A stretch of 64,000 bases of DNA, from contig OX345636.1 in assembly GCA_947044365.1 (NCBI GenBank), forward strand, positions 60,205,537 through 60,269,536. The letters run 5' to 3'. Below, one piece after another: positions 36,205 to 48,689 of this stretch. How positions within the stretch are numbered: the first letter of the stretch is position 1; every line of letters starts with the position of its first letter. Both the position numbers and the translations under genes were made by a program. The DNA is from Petrosia ficiformis. Lineage: Eukaryota; Porifera; Demospongiae; Haplosclerida; Petrosiidae. The notes below the pieces were generated by a model. That model was not told where the DNA came from and made no database searches. It worked only from the letters and a program-made list of their open reading frames with translations.

Positions 36205-37329
36205 CTTCAACTGCATGACCCTAGTTGAATCTGCTGGTTCCATCATCTTTAATACACATCTTCATAACTATATCCTTGAGAGCATTCAAACTCTCTGATG
36301 TTCTCTAAGTGAAAAAACGATATTTATCACACAATAATTATAGTAGCAATGTACCGACTAACTCTCTAAAATAAGGACACCTTGCTATTATGTAAAGCAG
36401 TCAGAAATATACATGCCACAAATATTTTTTCTTAATTTATTGAAGGACAAAAAAATTTACAGGTAATAGTGGTATTATAGTTATTCCATTATCTGGCTAT
36501 TATCTGTATTACCTAATATACCAGTATGTACATGTATTTATTATAAGATCTCTATGATTTAGTCTCCTCTTTAGACTGCCACACCCCACCCCACGTGAAA
36601 AACAGTCTGGTAATTTAGGCCAACATTCCTGGCACACGCAGTGACATCCCATTCCTTGAATTTGTAATGTATAATCATAAAACTCAGTGTATTACATGTA
36701 ATTGATTACATGTAATTGATCTCATGACTGTGTGTATTTTAAAATGTCATCAAAATCCTGTAATAAAACAAACGGTAACAAAGGCTATATAGCATCCCAG
36801 ATACCATCCTTCCTAATCTAATCAAAGTTGTTTGGTCATGTGACTAACTTGTTTAAAGCACTAGTTATAACTATGAAATTATTAATTATATAATAATAGA
36901 ATTAATAATTATATAATATTACAAATTTATAATTGTGTAATTATTACATGCATGCATATACAATTTACGTACATGAATGAATATCATAGCATTGTCCCCC
37001 CTTGCCATCCTTTGGTCAACATTCCTAATTCAGTGATGTTTATTATTTCGATCTTGTAATGTTGCATCTGATTGCTCAGTTTATTAATTGGTGACATGAC
37101 TTTGGTATATTCCAAAACGGCATATCAAAATTAATTAACAAGCCATAACAATTTGAGGGCTGTGAAGTGTCCTGGATACCAACCTTCTACCATCACCTGG
37201 AGACCGTGATTCGCCACGGAAATATACATGTATGTATATGTACATGTATTTGTGGTACAAGTAGGTGAAGTGAATCAGGTGACAATCACCTCATCATGAC
37301 ATCAATGCATCTGGAATGTTCACCCAAGT

Positions 37330-40300
37330 TACCGAACTGTTTTTTGCCGTGGTGCATGGCAGTCTAGAGACGAGACTAGCCATCATTGGAGACTGTACCT
37401 CACCACAGATAACATATAGATTGGAATATTTGTAATACACGTAGGTTGAGTGAATCAGGTGACAATCACCTGATTATGACATCACTGATGATCATCAGCA
37501 ATATTGGACAAATTTGGCAGACTGTTTTTCTCCATGGGGCATGGTAGTATGGGGATAAGACTTTCTGTAAAAAATAGTCTCATATTAGAAGAACGCTGTG
37601 ACATTGTTGGGCGAGCCTACATGATGGTGACAATACAACATGTGGTATTACTTACACAGCTACATGTAAATAGAACATGTGGTATTACTTACAGCACATA
37701 CAACATGTACATTTAGAGCGATTTCAGTAGCAACTTTCTAGTGTTGGACTCACTCAGGCTCATCCCAATTATTTGTACTTGTAACCCCATCATGACAACA
37801 GTTACAAGTATTACCACATGTTTTATGAACATGTATTAATGTGTATTAGTGATCATATGATTATAAATATACATTTATATGTCTAAGTAAACTATGAATG
37901 TAGTACATGTAGTATTGTACATGTACATGTATGTTTGATAACTATATTACATGTACATACATGTTAATACTATAGTGCATACATGTATTATATATTCAGT
38001 ACATGTACATACTATGGTAATGTTATAATATATAAATTGTTTTATACTTATATATTCTGCTTTTTATGTTCCGGTTCAAATTACATGTAATATAAGTAAT
38101 CAGTAACAATTAATAATTGCTTAAGGTAAGAATATTGAAAGAATACTTCAGTTTCATTGAAGATCTGTGTACTTAGACTACAGTTGCACGCATTTTGTAA
38201 ATTTGAGGTGGGACTGTAGCCTCCCTGTTTTCTTCTCTTGTCCATAGGAATGCATTTTTTTCTCTGTTTATGACTATATTGATTTCCTTTATTATTACTA
38301 TGAAAATCAAAACATTGTGAAACAGTTTATAAAAGTATCAAACATAATGTCAATTGAAATGTATTGATGGCCATTTTTTGCAAGCCATCCTACATACATG
38401 TACAGTACATGTAGATGGTAGTACCATTATTATTGTAGTGTGTACATGTACAAATGAACATCTACTACATGTACATGTAGATGGTAGCACCATTATTACT
38501 GTAGTATGTACATTTACATGTACTACATGTACATGTATTATAGTATTATAATAACAAGTACAAGTACTAATATGTATGTATGTATATTATATATACAGTA
38601 TGAACATGTACAGTAGTCCTTAATAATAAGTTCACATAGCATTGTTGGAGTACACAAGTAGTACTCTACACTCCATAAAACACTGAAAGAGTATATTATT
38701 ATGCATACTACACTTAATGAAATAATAAACAGCAGTGACATTTGAGCTCCACCTTCTACTACTAACTAACTAACCTTTCTTTACCTCTACATATATAACT
38801 CTCCCATTTTATATAACTAGACTCTGTAACTTACATGCACTTTGCTGGAAAGAAGAGTTGTTAAGGAAAGCTATACATGTATAAATGTTAAATGTACATG
38901 TATGATGCACTATCAGCAGGAAGATAGCAAGGCAGGTGCTTAAAAGTTTAGTAGTCTAAAGGGCAACACCCACACCTTTACCTGTGTAACTTCACATTTT
39001 ACACAACACAGACTTCTAACTTCCTTAATTAGACAAGGGAGCTTCTAACAAAGTCATAGATACCAAATACATGTATCTGTACAAGTATATGTACATGTAC
39101 ATGCTTCGTTAGTCAGAGGAAAGCAACAAAGCGAGTGTTTGAAATAGCAGTGGTCAGTGCCAACAGCCATGAGGCTAATGTGCTATGCGTTGTACATATA
39201 TGTACATATTAAAATTAAAATGTTGCTGTAATTAATATGGTGGAACATACTTAGTGCATACGTACTACAATAACACTGTGTGAACTATTTATTGAGGGCT
39301 ACTGTATACAAGAATGTGTACACATATATGTGTCTAGTAATTACATGTAGTCTGATGGCATTGCCTCTTCACTGGTAGGAGGAAGGGTCTGGGACATGCA
39401 TGTACATGTACATTAGCGGACACCTCCCAATAGCGGACACCTCTCTAAGACGGACACTTTCTTGCAGTCCCAAACACACTTCCATAGATGCCCATAGATT
39501 GGAACCCTCTAAAATACGAACACCTCGCTATTTCGTATACCGGACACATATCACGCCCCCATTGATATTATAAGATACGAAAACCACTCTATATTGCCAT
39601 TTAATTTCCTTAATAAGCATGAGCAAAATGCAACAGTTCATGCAGGGGTGTGGAAATAGTGAGCCAATTGCCGGACATTCTGGCTTGTTTTCACTACTCT
39701 TGTCCTGCTCCCCATGTACTTTGTATACAGTTCAGTTTTAATTTACCGGACATTCACTAGATTTATCGGACAATGTCCTGCATGACTGGGTGTTTCCACA
39801 CCCCTGAGTTCATTAGTTGGTTTTGGTTTTAGAGCAACAGGAACTCACAAAACTAGTACAACTAGTACAACTAGTACAACTATACTCCAAAAATACTTTA
39901 GATGAAACACTTCCTTCAATTGCTCATTTAATAACATTTAGTATCAGGAAGAGCTATTATTAATCTTCTTAGATCCTGAATTTCAGTACAAAATAGTGGA
40001 CTTACGTATGAGCTATTAACATTAATTTGATCAAAATTGTTTTACAGGAAAGTGTCCCTTTCCAAAAATTAGATCACATGTTGATGTTAGTTATATTTCA
40101 TGTACATATATATACATGCTTTTTCTACATAAGCTATAACTATTCCTCTACATGTAATCACATATACACATAGTCACACACATGCTTTTATTGCTTTAAC
40201 AATTCATAAGAAATTTTGTGATAATATTTAGATATGGGTTCACTTACAATTACAATTGTAATTGAGATCAATTACAATTACAATTATGTAGTTGTAATTG

Positions 40301-41191
40301 TACTGTAATTGAAACATTTGTATTGATGCTATTTTTAATCATAAGGATTTTACTTTCATTCATTCATTCTATACCAAATTATTAAAATGTAATGGTTATT
40401 ATACATGTAGACACTTTCATTTTAGAATTTATGCTACCGGCTTAGAGGTATTGCTGTAATTATATTGTAATTGCATGCAACTGTACATGTAATTGTAGTT
40501 GAATGTCACATAATTGTAATTGTAATTAACCAGTGGTAGCTACACTGACAATAATTGAAGCTGTAATTGTAATTGGCCTTTTGTAATTGAACCCAGACCT
40601 GGTACACATATATGTAGATGTACATGTACATAACCCCACTATTAATTAATTTATATTCACATGTCACCTGAAATAATTGGAACAGAGTGTTTGTATAAAT
40701 GTAGCATTGTTAAGTAAATTCTTAGCTTGATACACCTACTATTATTACACTATATATAAGAGAACAACTACATTTTGTATTTAGTAATAACAACTATTGA
40801 TCTTCCAGATAATAAATTCTATCATCTTTTATAATTAATAATGAAGATTTTAATAATAATCATTTGTTTTACGTATGTAGATATTCTCTTTTGTATACAT
40901 TATACACATGTATCATGTACTTTAATATCTTCATTGTATCTAATTCAGATTATAAAGAGTATCACCATACCATTGTGTATACTTACATAATCTTGTTTGA
41001 ATTCTCATTAGTTTATATCTTATAATTTAGTTACATTCCTCCCTACTTAATCAACATGATGTTAAATGTAGTATCCTATCAAGACACTAAATTGTTTAAT
41101 ATAATTATGATTAGTAATTGAGTCATGCATTTCTAATATGAATTGATTGTACAAATTCTAAAGAATTACTTTTATTATTTCTTTTACATAG
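37330..41191. repeat. ANK-exon block, upstream intron, copy D
   Basis: Co-linear with 8180-11925. It includes the 164-bp MITE at 39643, the AATTACAATT MITE at about 40240-40600 and two 66-bp-repeat seed units at 38400-38530. Confidence 0.85.
39643..39806. mobile_element. 164-bp hAT-like MITE, duplicate of 10388-10551
   Basis: Same ends, size and flanks as the copy at 10388, carried along by the ANK-exon block duplication rather than by a separate insertion. Confidence 0.8.
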
Positions 41192-41290
41192 TATGGACGG
41201 ACACCTACTCATCAGGCGGCTATTAACAACAGTGTAGATGCACTATCTGCACTAATACGTCATGGATCAAAATTGGACACACAGGATAAT
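41192..41290 (+). CDS. Ankyrin-repeat exon 4 (33 residues, phase 0-0)
   Basis: Acceptor cttttacatag ends at 41191; donor gttagt begins at 41291. The repeat begins YGRTPTHQAA and ends HGSKLDTQDN. It matches the exon at 11926 at 85 of 99 positions; by hand count 9 of the 14 differences change the amino acid, concentrated at residues 1, 3, 6 and 8 (beta-turn and first helix) and in the last loop. Upstream intron is about 99% identical to that of the 11926 exon. Downstream, similarity to the other block copies stops about 35 nt after the exon and a different repeat begins. Confidence 0.88.
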
Positions 41291-41764
41291 GTTAGTTCTA
41301 ATAACACACTATACTATAGTATAGTACCTCACATGTAACAAATACAATGTTCAATGTACTGTAAATTGGGAGGGTATAAAACCCGGAACAGAATGAAACT
41401 GAATGTGGAATGGAACGGAACGGAACCGAACTGGAAGTTGATAACTATTATTATATGTTTGGTAATTGAATTTAATATGTAATTTTAATATTATATCGTG
41501 TGCAAAAAAAAAACTAAGTTTGTACCTTTATTAGTGGAATATTTACCTACCAAATGTGAAGATTCTAGACTGAACAAGTGTACATGTATAAAGATGAGAG
41601 GTGAACAGCTCATTATTCTTTGTAACAATAATCAATATGGACATACAATTAAACAAAAGTAGTTACATCATATATAGTAACTTATTAAGTAACTTAACAA
41701 ATACATGTACAGTACATAGGTAACAAAGTATCTACATAAGTGACATATAGCAACTCATTAAGTA

Positions 41765-41998
41765 TCACTTACAATGTACATTGTGTAAATAAATAAGTAA
41801 CGTCATACGAGTCGTCTTGTCACTGGAATCTTCACATTTGGTAGGTGAATCTTCCATCAATAAAGGTACACACTTAGATGTTTTGAATGGTGGTGGTAGA
41901 GGTTGTGGTGATGAAGATGGTGACAGAGAATCATATTCATTGCTAGAAATTAAAATGAGTTCAGAAATCATACCTCTTCCACATTTGTCTTTTTGCAC
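41765..41998 (-). pseudogene. Conserved element-borne ORF, copy 1
   Basis: The frame includes MISELILISSNEYDSLSP, then SSSPQPLPPPFKTSKC and VPLLMEDSPTKCEDSSDK. It recurs at 46498-46716 (minus) and, truncated, at about 49140-49303 (plus), always inside a repeat with GGTATAAAA-type inverted ends. Serine/proline-rich and acidic; probably a fragment of a transposon protein. I do not recognise the family. Three-way retention of the frame is suggestive, but the copies are recent duplicates. Confidence 0.35.
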
Positions 41999-42141
41999 AT
42001 GCTAATAATAATTATTATTAAGATTATTAATTTCTGGTTCTGTTTCGTTCCAGTTTTTATACCTTCCAACCAAAATTATATTATACATGTAATCAAATTT
42101 GATTAAACACTTACATGTACCTTTAATAACTCACTATTCAG

Positions 42142-42216
42142 CCATTTTGTACAGGAAGCCAACAAAAAAATGATACATGTATCCCATCCTGGATATCGAC
42201 TTCCTGTACATAATGG
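42142..42216. mobile_element. Short palindromic MITE, CCATTTTGTACAGGAAG family
   Basis: Same inverted ends as 13553-13639 with a shorter centre and one end mismatch (gtacataatgg). It sits between the 41325 block and the hAT copy at 42338, as the relative at 46749 does. Confidence 0.6.
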
Positions 42217-42337
42217 TGGAGTGGTAAGCAATTGTAGCTAATCATTTATTTGTGGTAGAGTACAACTTGTCAATTTTTGTAATTTCAGTCACATAATAAG
42301 AGCTATTTATTAAACAATGATCTAAAGTTATTAATAC

Positions 42338-42877
42338 TAGGGGCACTATTATCGTGATAGTGATAGTCAAAATTCTCTAATGCAATAGTAAACACACGGG
42401 ATTGCACAGCACTAATCACCACACCCACATTGCCACATGTGTAAACTCTAGGAGAAGTGTGAATAAAATGGAAACTGATTCTGCAAGTGACATAGCTCTA
42501 GATTGTGAACTAGAAGTTCTTCCATTGTAAGGTTCTAAGCATGATGTTTAGCAGTATTTCTGTTTACCTGTAATAGAAGGAAATTTGCAGAACCAGATAA
42601 TATTAGGTTGTGAATATAAAAAGAAAATCAAACATTCTGGAAATACTTCCAATATGAGATTCCATTTACTGCTATGTCAAAATTACAGACTCCTAGTAGC
42701 AAAATAGTAAACAGAAATCTACTGAATCAAAAAACTGTCCCTTGAATCCCATACTACTATACCAAGAAGCTAACAAATTGAAAGGAATTGTGTTTATATG
42801 TTATGATAGTATTCACTGTTGTTTCGGTAATTACTAACTATCATGATAGTAAAAAAATTCACTATTGCCCAGCCCTA
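42338..42877. mobile_element. hAT element remnant with BED-finger fragment, TSD ATTAATAC
   Basis: 540 bp, ends TAGGGGCAC... (internally deleted) and ...TTGCCCAGCCCTA. Perfect 8-bp duplications ATTAATAC at 42330-42337 and 42878-42885. Inside, the plus strand reads MATDSTSDVALDCELEVLP-like sequence in sister copies, then KKKIKHSGNTSNMRFHL, which matches the BED zinc-finger pattern of hAT transposases. Stops and a lost Cys codon show it is inactive. Confidence 0.8.
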
Positions 42878-43414
42878 ATTAATACACAGCCATCTTAATC
42901 AAACTTCCATCTTGTAAAAGTCTGATATACATTTTGTACATGTATACACTTGTCCTCAAAGCACTTCCTCATATGTAAAGTGAGTGGTAACACCAGACTA
43001 TCTAGTAATTATACAATGACACCTTAGCTCACTATGTAGTTGATAATAATCTTTTCACTGAGTACATACATGTACATAAACTCAATGAATGAGTCTTCCA
43101 AGTAGATTCTTAATCTCTCATACATGTACATACATGTAGTGTTGGGCGATTATGAGAATTGATGATATGATAATCATACAGTATATATTCACGATTATCA
43201 CGGTTATAATCAAAGAGATTTGTAGTATTCCCACCTTTGGCTTGGACTGATTTTTTACACTTGTAACAAACGGGCCTCTTGTTCTGACTCAATCATAATA
43301 CAATCTTCTGTTGCCTGTAGTCCCAAGTAAGTTCAAACACAACTTTTTGTGTGTTTTTTTTCTTTACAACATTCATTCCCTGAGCTTGATGTAAAGCCAT
43401 CTTTTTACTTAAGA

Positions 43415-44035
43415 CATCATTACTGTAGTGTGTACATGTACATGTAGATGGTACTACAATCATTACTGTAGTGTGTACATGTACAAATGAACATCTACTA
43501 CATGTACATATAAATGGTACTACAATCATTACTGTAGTGTGTACATGTACAAATAAACATCTACTACATGTACATGTAGATGGTACTACCATCATTACTG
43601 TAGTGTGTACATGTACAAATGAACATCTACTACATGTACATGTAGATGGTACTATAATCATTACTGTAGTGTGTACATGTACAAATGAACATCTACTACA
43701 TGTACATGTAGATGGTACTACAATCATTACTGTAGTGTGTACATGTACAAATGAACATCTAGTACATGTACATGTACATGTAGATGGTACTACCATCATT
43801 ACTGTAGTGTGTACATGTACAAATGAACATCTACTACATGTATATGTAGATGGTACTACCATCATTACTGTAGTGTGTACATGTACGTACATCTACTACA
43901 TGTACATGTACATGTAGATGGTACTACCATCATTACTGTAGTGTGTACATGTACAAATGAACATCTACTACATGTACAATGTACATGTAGATGGTACTAC
44001 CATCATTACTGTAGTGTGTACATGTACAGGTATTA
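43415..44035. repeat. 66-bp minisatellite, about nine copies
   Basis: Unit gtacaaatgaacatctacta continued by catgtacatg, tagatggtac and tac(c/a)atcattactgtagt. The 66-bp period is divisible by three and lacks stops, so both strands stay open (a 199-codon frame minus, a 148-codon frame plus). Single or double units at about 9230, 14395 and 38400 look like its source. Confidence 0.9.
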
Positions 44036-46009
44036 TAAAGTCAACAAGTTTTATAATAACAAGTATAAGTACTAGTATATATGTATACAGTGTATACATG
44101 TATATTATACATACAGCCGGTATAAACATGTTGTCATGTACTTAGTCTCATGTGGCTAACATGCATTGTATCATAAAATGAGGCAACATCTGGGGAAATT
44201 GTAACATTTCTGCTGGAAGATTTATCACAGAGCCAATCAAATTCGTTTGGTCATATGACTTTCACCAAAAGAAAATGTATTATAGTGTAACTGGAGACTA
44301 TACAGAACATTCAGACACTAGCCTTGCTGTATTGCAATACCAAACAACCATTCTGGTTTCTGTGGCTTTATTAGATGATTTTCTATCCAACAAAGTAAAT
44401 TAGAATTCTGAATGTGTTCAAATTTTAAAGATATAATAAACCTATAAAATGTTTTCTAAATCTCACTCATTTAGTGTCATGGGAATTCATCAATTAATTG
44501 ACATTATTCTGGACTATTACATTCTTGTTTGTATCACAGTTTCCCCAGATGCTTCCTCATTTTATCAATATAATTATCAGCCATGCAAGACTATTATATA
44601 CTATATACATTTAGTATGTATACAAGTACATCAGTATTTTTGATAAGCTTATATGGCGCACCATTGGCCCAAAGAGCTTCTTATTTGGCACTGCACAGTT
44701 CTCTATTTGGGCCAGTGGTGCAGTTAATTATGATTATATTGTCAGTAACATCATTAACTCTTTGTTACTTGGCTCAAGATGTATTCTCAATGGCACACAC
44801 ACTAACCATTGTTGAGCCAATTTGGCCCGCGCTTCAAAACTTATCAAAAACTCTGAAGTACATGCGTATGTATTAATTTACAGCCTATAAAGGAATTAGT
44901 CTCAATGTAAGTACTCTCTGTCTTTTACCATTTTGGTGACATAATCCTTTCCAAATATATTGGATAAACACTTCATGAGATTCATGAAGAAAAATGACCT
45001 TCTTAGTTTCCATGCATGACTTAAAACTTTTAAAAGAAGTTTATATTTCATTCCACCATATAAACATTATGTGTAGGTAGTATTTTAATACAGACATGTT
45101 TATATACACATAAAAAACAGTTATAAATGTCTCGTTATGGTGTATATGTGGGTAACATGTACAGTAGCCCTCAATAAAATGTTCACGTAGCATTGTTGTA
45201 GTACACAAGTAGTACTCTACACTCCATAAAACACTGAAAGAGCATATTATTATGCATACTACACTTAATAAAATAATGAACAGCAGTGACATTTGAGCTC
45301 CACCTTCTACTACTAACTAACTAACCTTTCTTTACCTCTACATATACATGTATAACTCTCCCATTTTATATAACTAGAGTCTGTAACTTACATGTACTTT
45401 GCTGGAAAGAAGAGTTGTTAAGAAAGCTACACATGTATAGATGTTAAATGTACATGTATATATGATGCACTATCAGCAGGAACATATATAGCAAAGCGGG
45501 AGCTTAAAAGTTTAGTAGTCTAAAGGGCAACACCCACACCTTTGCTTATACCTGTGTAACTTCACATTTTACACAACACAGACTTCTAACTTCCTTAATT
45601 AGACAGGGGAGCTTCTAACAAAGTCGTAGATACCAAATACATGTATATGTACATGTACATGCTTCGTTAGTCAGAGGAAAGCAACAAAATGAGTGTTTGA
45701 AAGAGCAGTGGTCAGTGCCAACAGTCATGAGGCTAATGTGCTATGCGTTTTACATATATGTACATATTATAATTAAAATATTGCCGTAATTAATATGGTG
45801 GAACATACTTAGTACATACGTACTACAATAACACTGTGTGAACTATTTATTGAGGGCTACTGTATACAAGAATGTGTACACATGTACGTGTCTAGTAATT
45901 ACATGTAGTCTGATGGCATTGCCTCTTCACTGGTAGGAGGAAGGGTCTGGGACGTACATGTACATGTATATTACCAGATTACTCAACCTCAAACCACACT
46001 CTTATAAGC
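44036..46009. repeat. Duplicated blocks (15680-16110, 32760-33540 and 17040-17880 types)
   Basis: A mosaic of three earlier blocks in series, including a hAT MITE at 44632. No exon found. Confidence 0.6.
44632..44855. mobile_element. hAT-like MITE, CAGTGTTTTTGATAAG family, TSD AAGTACAT
   Basis: Same length and target duplication (44624-44631, 44856-44863) as 32885-33108; same insertion copied with its surroundings (32760-33540 versus 44515-45310). Confidence 0.82.
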
Positions 46010-46497
46010 TCCACCTCACATGTAACGAATACATGTACAATGTTCAATGTACTGTAAATTGGGAGGGTATAAAACCCGGAACAGAATGAAACTGAATGTG
46101 GAATGGAACGGAACGGAACCGAACTGGAAGTTGATAACTATTATTATATGTTTGGTAATTGAATTTATTATGTAATTTTAATATTATATCGTGTGCAAAA
46201 AAAAAAACAAAGTTTGTACCTTTATTAGTGGAATATTTACCTACCAAATGTTAAGATTCTAGACTGAACAAGTGTACATGTATAAAGATGAGAGGTGAAC
46301 AGCTCATTATTCTTTGTAACAATAATCAATATTGACATACAATGAAACAAAAGTAGTTACATCATATATAGAAACTTATTAAGTAACTTAACAAATACAT
46401 GTACAGTACATAGGTAACAAAGTATCTACATAAGTGACATATAGCAACTCATTAAGTATCACTTACAATGTACATTGTGTAAATAAATAAGTAACGT

Positions 46498-46716
46498 CTA
46501 TTGAGTAGTCTTGTCACTGGAATCTTCACATTTGATAGGTGAACCTTCCATCAATAAAGGTACACACTTAGATGTTTTGAATGGTGGTAGTAGAGGTTGT
46601 GGTGATGAAGATGATGACAGAGAGTCATATTCATCGCTATAAATTAAAACGAGTTCAGACGTCATTCCTCTCTTTCTTCCTTGTTTGTCTTGTTGCACTT
46701 TTATACTTGTAACCAA
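46498..46716 (-). pseudogene. Conserved element-borne ORF, copy 2
   Basis: Reads MTSELVLIYSDEYDSLSSSS, then PQPLLPPFKTSKCVPLLMEG. It is co-linear with the ORF at 41765-41998, with about 10 substitutions over 60 residues and no frame break. A longer N-terminus (MVTSIKVQQDKQGRKRG) precedes it. It lies in the 46010-46960 copy of the duplicated segment. Confidence 0.35.
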
Positions 46717-46748
46717 ATTTTATGTACCTTTAATAACTTACTATTCAG

Positions 46749-46841
46749 CCATTTTGTACAGGAAGCCAACAAAATTTTGAATTCATGATACATGTATCTC
46801 ATCCTGGATATCAAATTTGATTGACTTCCTGTACAAAATGG
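46749..46841. mobile_element. Short palindromic MITE, CCATTTTGTACAGGAAG family
   Basis: Intact inverted ends, 93 bp; same neighbours as the copy at 42142, so part of the same duplicated segment. Confidence 0.6.
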
Positions 46842-46959
46842 TGGAGTGGTTACCAATTGTAGCTAATCATTTGATCAAAATTATTTTGTAATAGAGTACA
46901 ACTTGTCCATTTTTGTAATTTCAGTAGTTTATTAACCAATGATCTAAAGTTATTAATAC

Positions 46960-47300
46960 TAGGGCCGGGCGATAGTGATGGCAGTCTGACTATTAATTGT
47001 TATTGTCAGCACTATTATTGTGATAGTGATAGTCAAAATTCTCTATCACAATAGTAAACGTGTGGGATTGTGCATGCACATGTGCACACTAATCACCACA
47101 CCCACATTGCAACTTGTGGGAGAAGTGTAAATAAAATGGCAACTGATTCTACAAGTGACGTAGTTCTAGATTGTGAACCAGAAGTTCTTCCATTGGAAGG
47201 TTCTAAGCATGATGTTTAGCAGTATTTCTGTTTACCTGTAATAGAAGGACATTTGCAGAACCAGATAGTGAATATCAAAAGAAAGTCAAATAATCTGAAA
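46960..47300. mobile_element. hAT remnant with BED-finger start, 3' truncated
   Basis: Starts TAGGGCCGGGCGATAGTGAT after ATTAATAC. It contains atggcaactgattctaca and a frame reading toward GSKHDV, then an in-frame TAG where BED fingers usually have Trp, then QYFCLPVIEGHLQNQ. It breaks off near 47300, before the reversed TTAA-type element. Confidence 0.65.
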
Positions 47301-47344
47301 TTACTTCCAATACATGTATATATATGTACAGGTACATATTTACA

Positions 47345-47546
47345 TACCAGGACACCCCCCTTTAAAATTAGCCCCGTAGTCGTTATTTAGGCTAAAGGGC
47401 GGCCGAAAAACCATCAACTTTTTCAGCCATATTCATGGGCTTGTTCCTGACGCCAATTACAAGCATTTGGAGAGCTTCATAATGCTAGGAACACCCCCCA
47501 AACCATGTAGAGGTGAAATGTCACATGTATGTCTTCTAAGGGTTAA
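47345..47546. mobile_element. Reversed TTAA / CCCTTAGAAGAC element fragment
   Basis: Reverse-complement relative of 26291-26470 (tgacgccaattacaa versus ttgtaattggcgtca). The end gtcttctaaggg abuts TTAA at 47543-47546. piggyBac-type by TTAA and CCCT only; fragment. Confidence 0.4.
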
Positions 47547-47708
47547 TACTAGTGCCGGGCTATAGTGACGATAGTCTGACTATTGTTATCATCAGCATTA
47601 TTATTGTGATAGTAATAGTCAAAATTCTCTATCGTGATAGTAAACATGTGGGATTGTGCATGCACATGTGCACACTAATCACCACACCCACATTGCCACA
47701 TGTAGGAG

Positions 47709-48030
47709 ATGGCAACTGATTCTACAAGTGACGTAGCTCTAGATTGTGAACTAGAAGTTCTTCCATTGGAAGGTTCTAAGCATAAATAAATTAAATTGTT
47801 CCATCGGGGTGTAAAATTAGGGCACAAATGGGTTAAACCTGATAAAGTCAAACCCTAATCATGGTGTAGAATTAGGGCAAAATGGCATCTGATTCTACAA
47901 GTGACGTAGCTCTAGATTGTGAACTAGAAGTTCTTCCATTGGAAGGTTCTAAGCATAAATAAATTAAATTGTTCCATCGGGGTGTAGAATTAGGGCACAA
48001 ATGGGTTAAATCCAATAAAGTCAAGCCCTA
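47709..48030. repeat. 173-bp tandem duplication within a hAT remnant
   Basis: Two copies start at 47709 and 47882 (atggca.ctgattctaca to gataaagtcaa.ccctaa). Each carries the MATDSTSDVALDCELEVLPL-type frame, which closes after GSKHK. Confidence 0.75.
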
Positions 48031-48266
48031 AACAAATGCAATGTTCAATGGAGATATTATGCTTTGTGTTTTACATTATAACTGGTATAACAAATAGGAG
48101 GGTATAAAACCTGGGATGGAATGAAACTAAATGTGGAATAGAACAGAACTGGAAGTTGATAACTATTATTATATGGTGGCGATTGAATTTATTAAGTATT
48201 ATATAGAATCAGATGCCATTTTATTTACACTTCTCCTAGAGTTTACACATGTGGCAATGTGGGCAG

Positions 48267-48652
48267 TGGATAGAAAACACGGGCTGCAGATCACAGATTA
48301 CAGACTTACATGTATGTCATGTGACACTGCTAGGCATCATGTGACAGTTATATTGCTTGGGTGGTTATAAAAAAAAATGGAAAAACGGAAACGGAAAACA
48401 AGAAAACATGGATTCACCACATAGTGATTGAACCCTAAAAATGATGAGAATACTGCCTCGTTGTACTCAGTACATAGCTAGAGGGATTTAGCAACCTTTA
48501 TGGAGGGTTTGTGCTGTGTGCTCGTTCCTATCACCTTGATTGTAATAATCCAATAAAGCTAATTTAAATGACATTTATTATGTGCTTATCACATGATTTT
48601 AACAAAATTCATAGCTCATTTGATTCGTAATCCATGATCCACAGTCCGCGTT
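48267..48652. mobile_element. Element with long imperfect inverted ends (GTGGATAGAAAACACGG)
   Basis: gtggatagaaaacacgggct near 48267 and its inverted partner ccgcgttttctagctacccc near 48645. About 385 bp; no ORF kept. Confidence 0.4.
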
Positions 48653-48689
48653 TTCTAGCTACCCCAATGTGGGTGTGGTGATTAGTGCG

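Larger units (their letters stand above)
33155..36460. repeat. Duplicated intronic block (with 16730-19980)
   Basis: Second copy, with the foldback and nested MITE plus one additional hAT-like insert at 35875-36204. No exon found. Confidence 0.75.
41325..42337. repeat. Duplicated element segment with GGTATAAAA inverted ends (with 46010-46960)
   Basis: The left end gggagggtataaaacccgga (about 41367) and the right end near 42045-42070 (tttttataccttcc) are inverted. The interior carries the minus-strand ORF at 41765-41998. Solo left ends recur at 17885, 34097 and 48098. Probably a non-autonomous DNA transposon of about 0.7 kb. Confidence 0.6.

Noticed and set aside
43293..43917. 199-codon minus and 148-codon plus frames
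   Set aside because: Both come from a 66-bp tandem repeat whose period is divisible by three.
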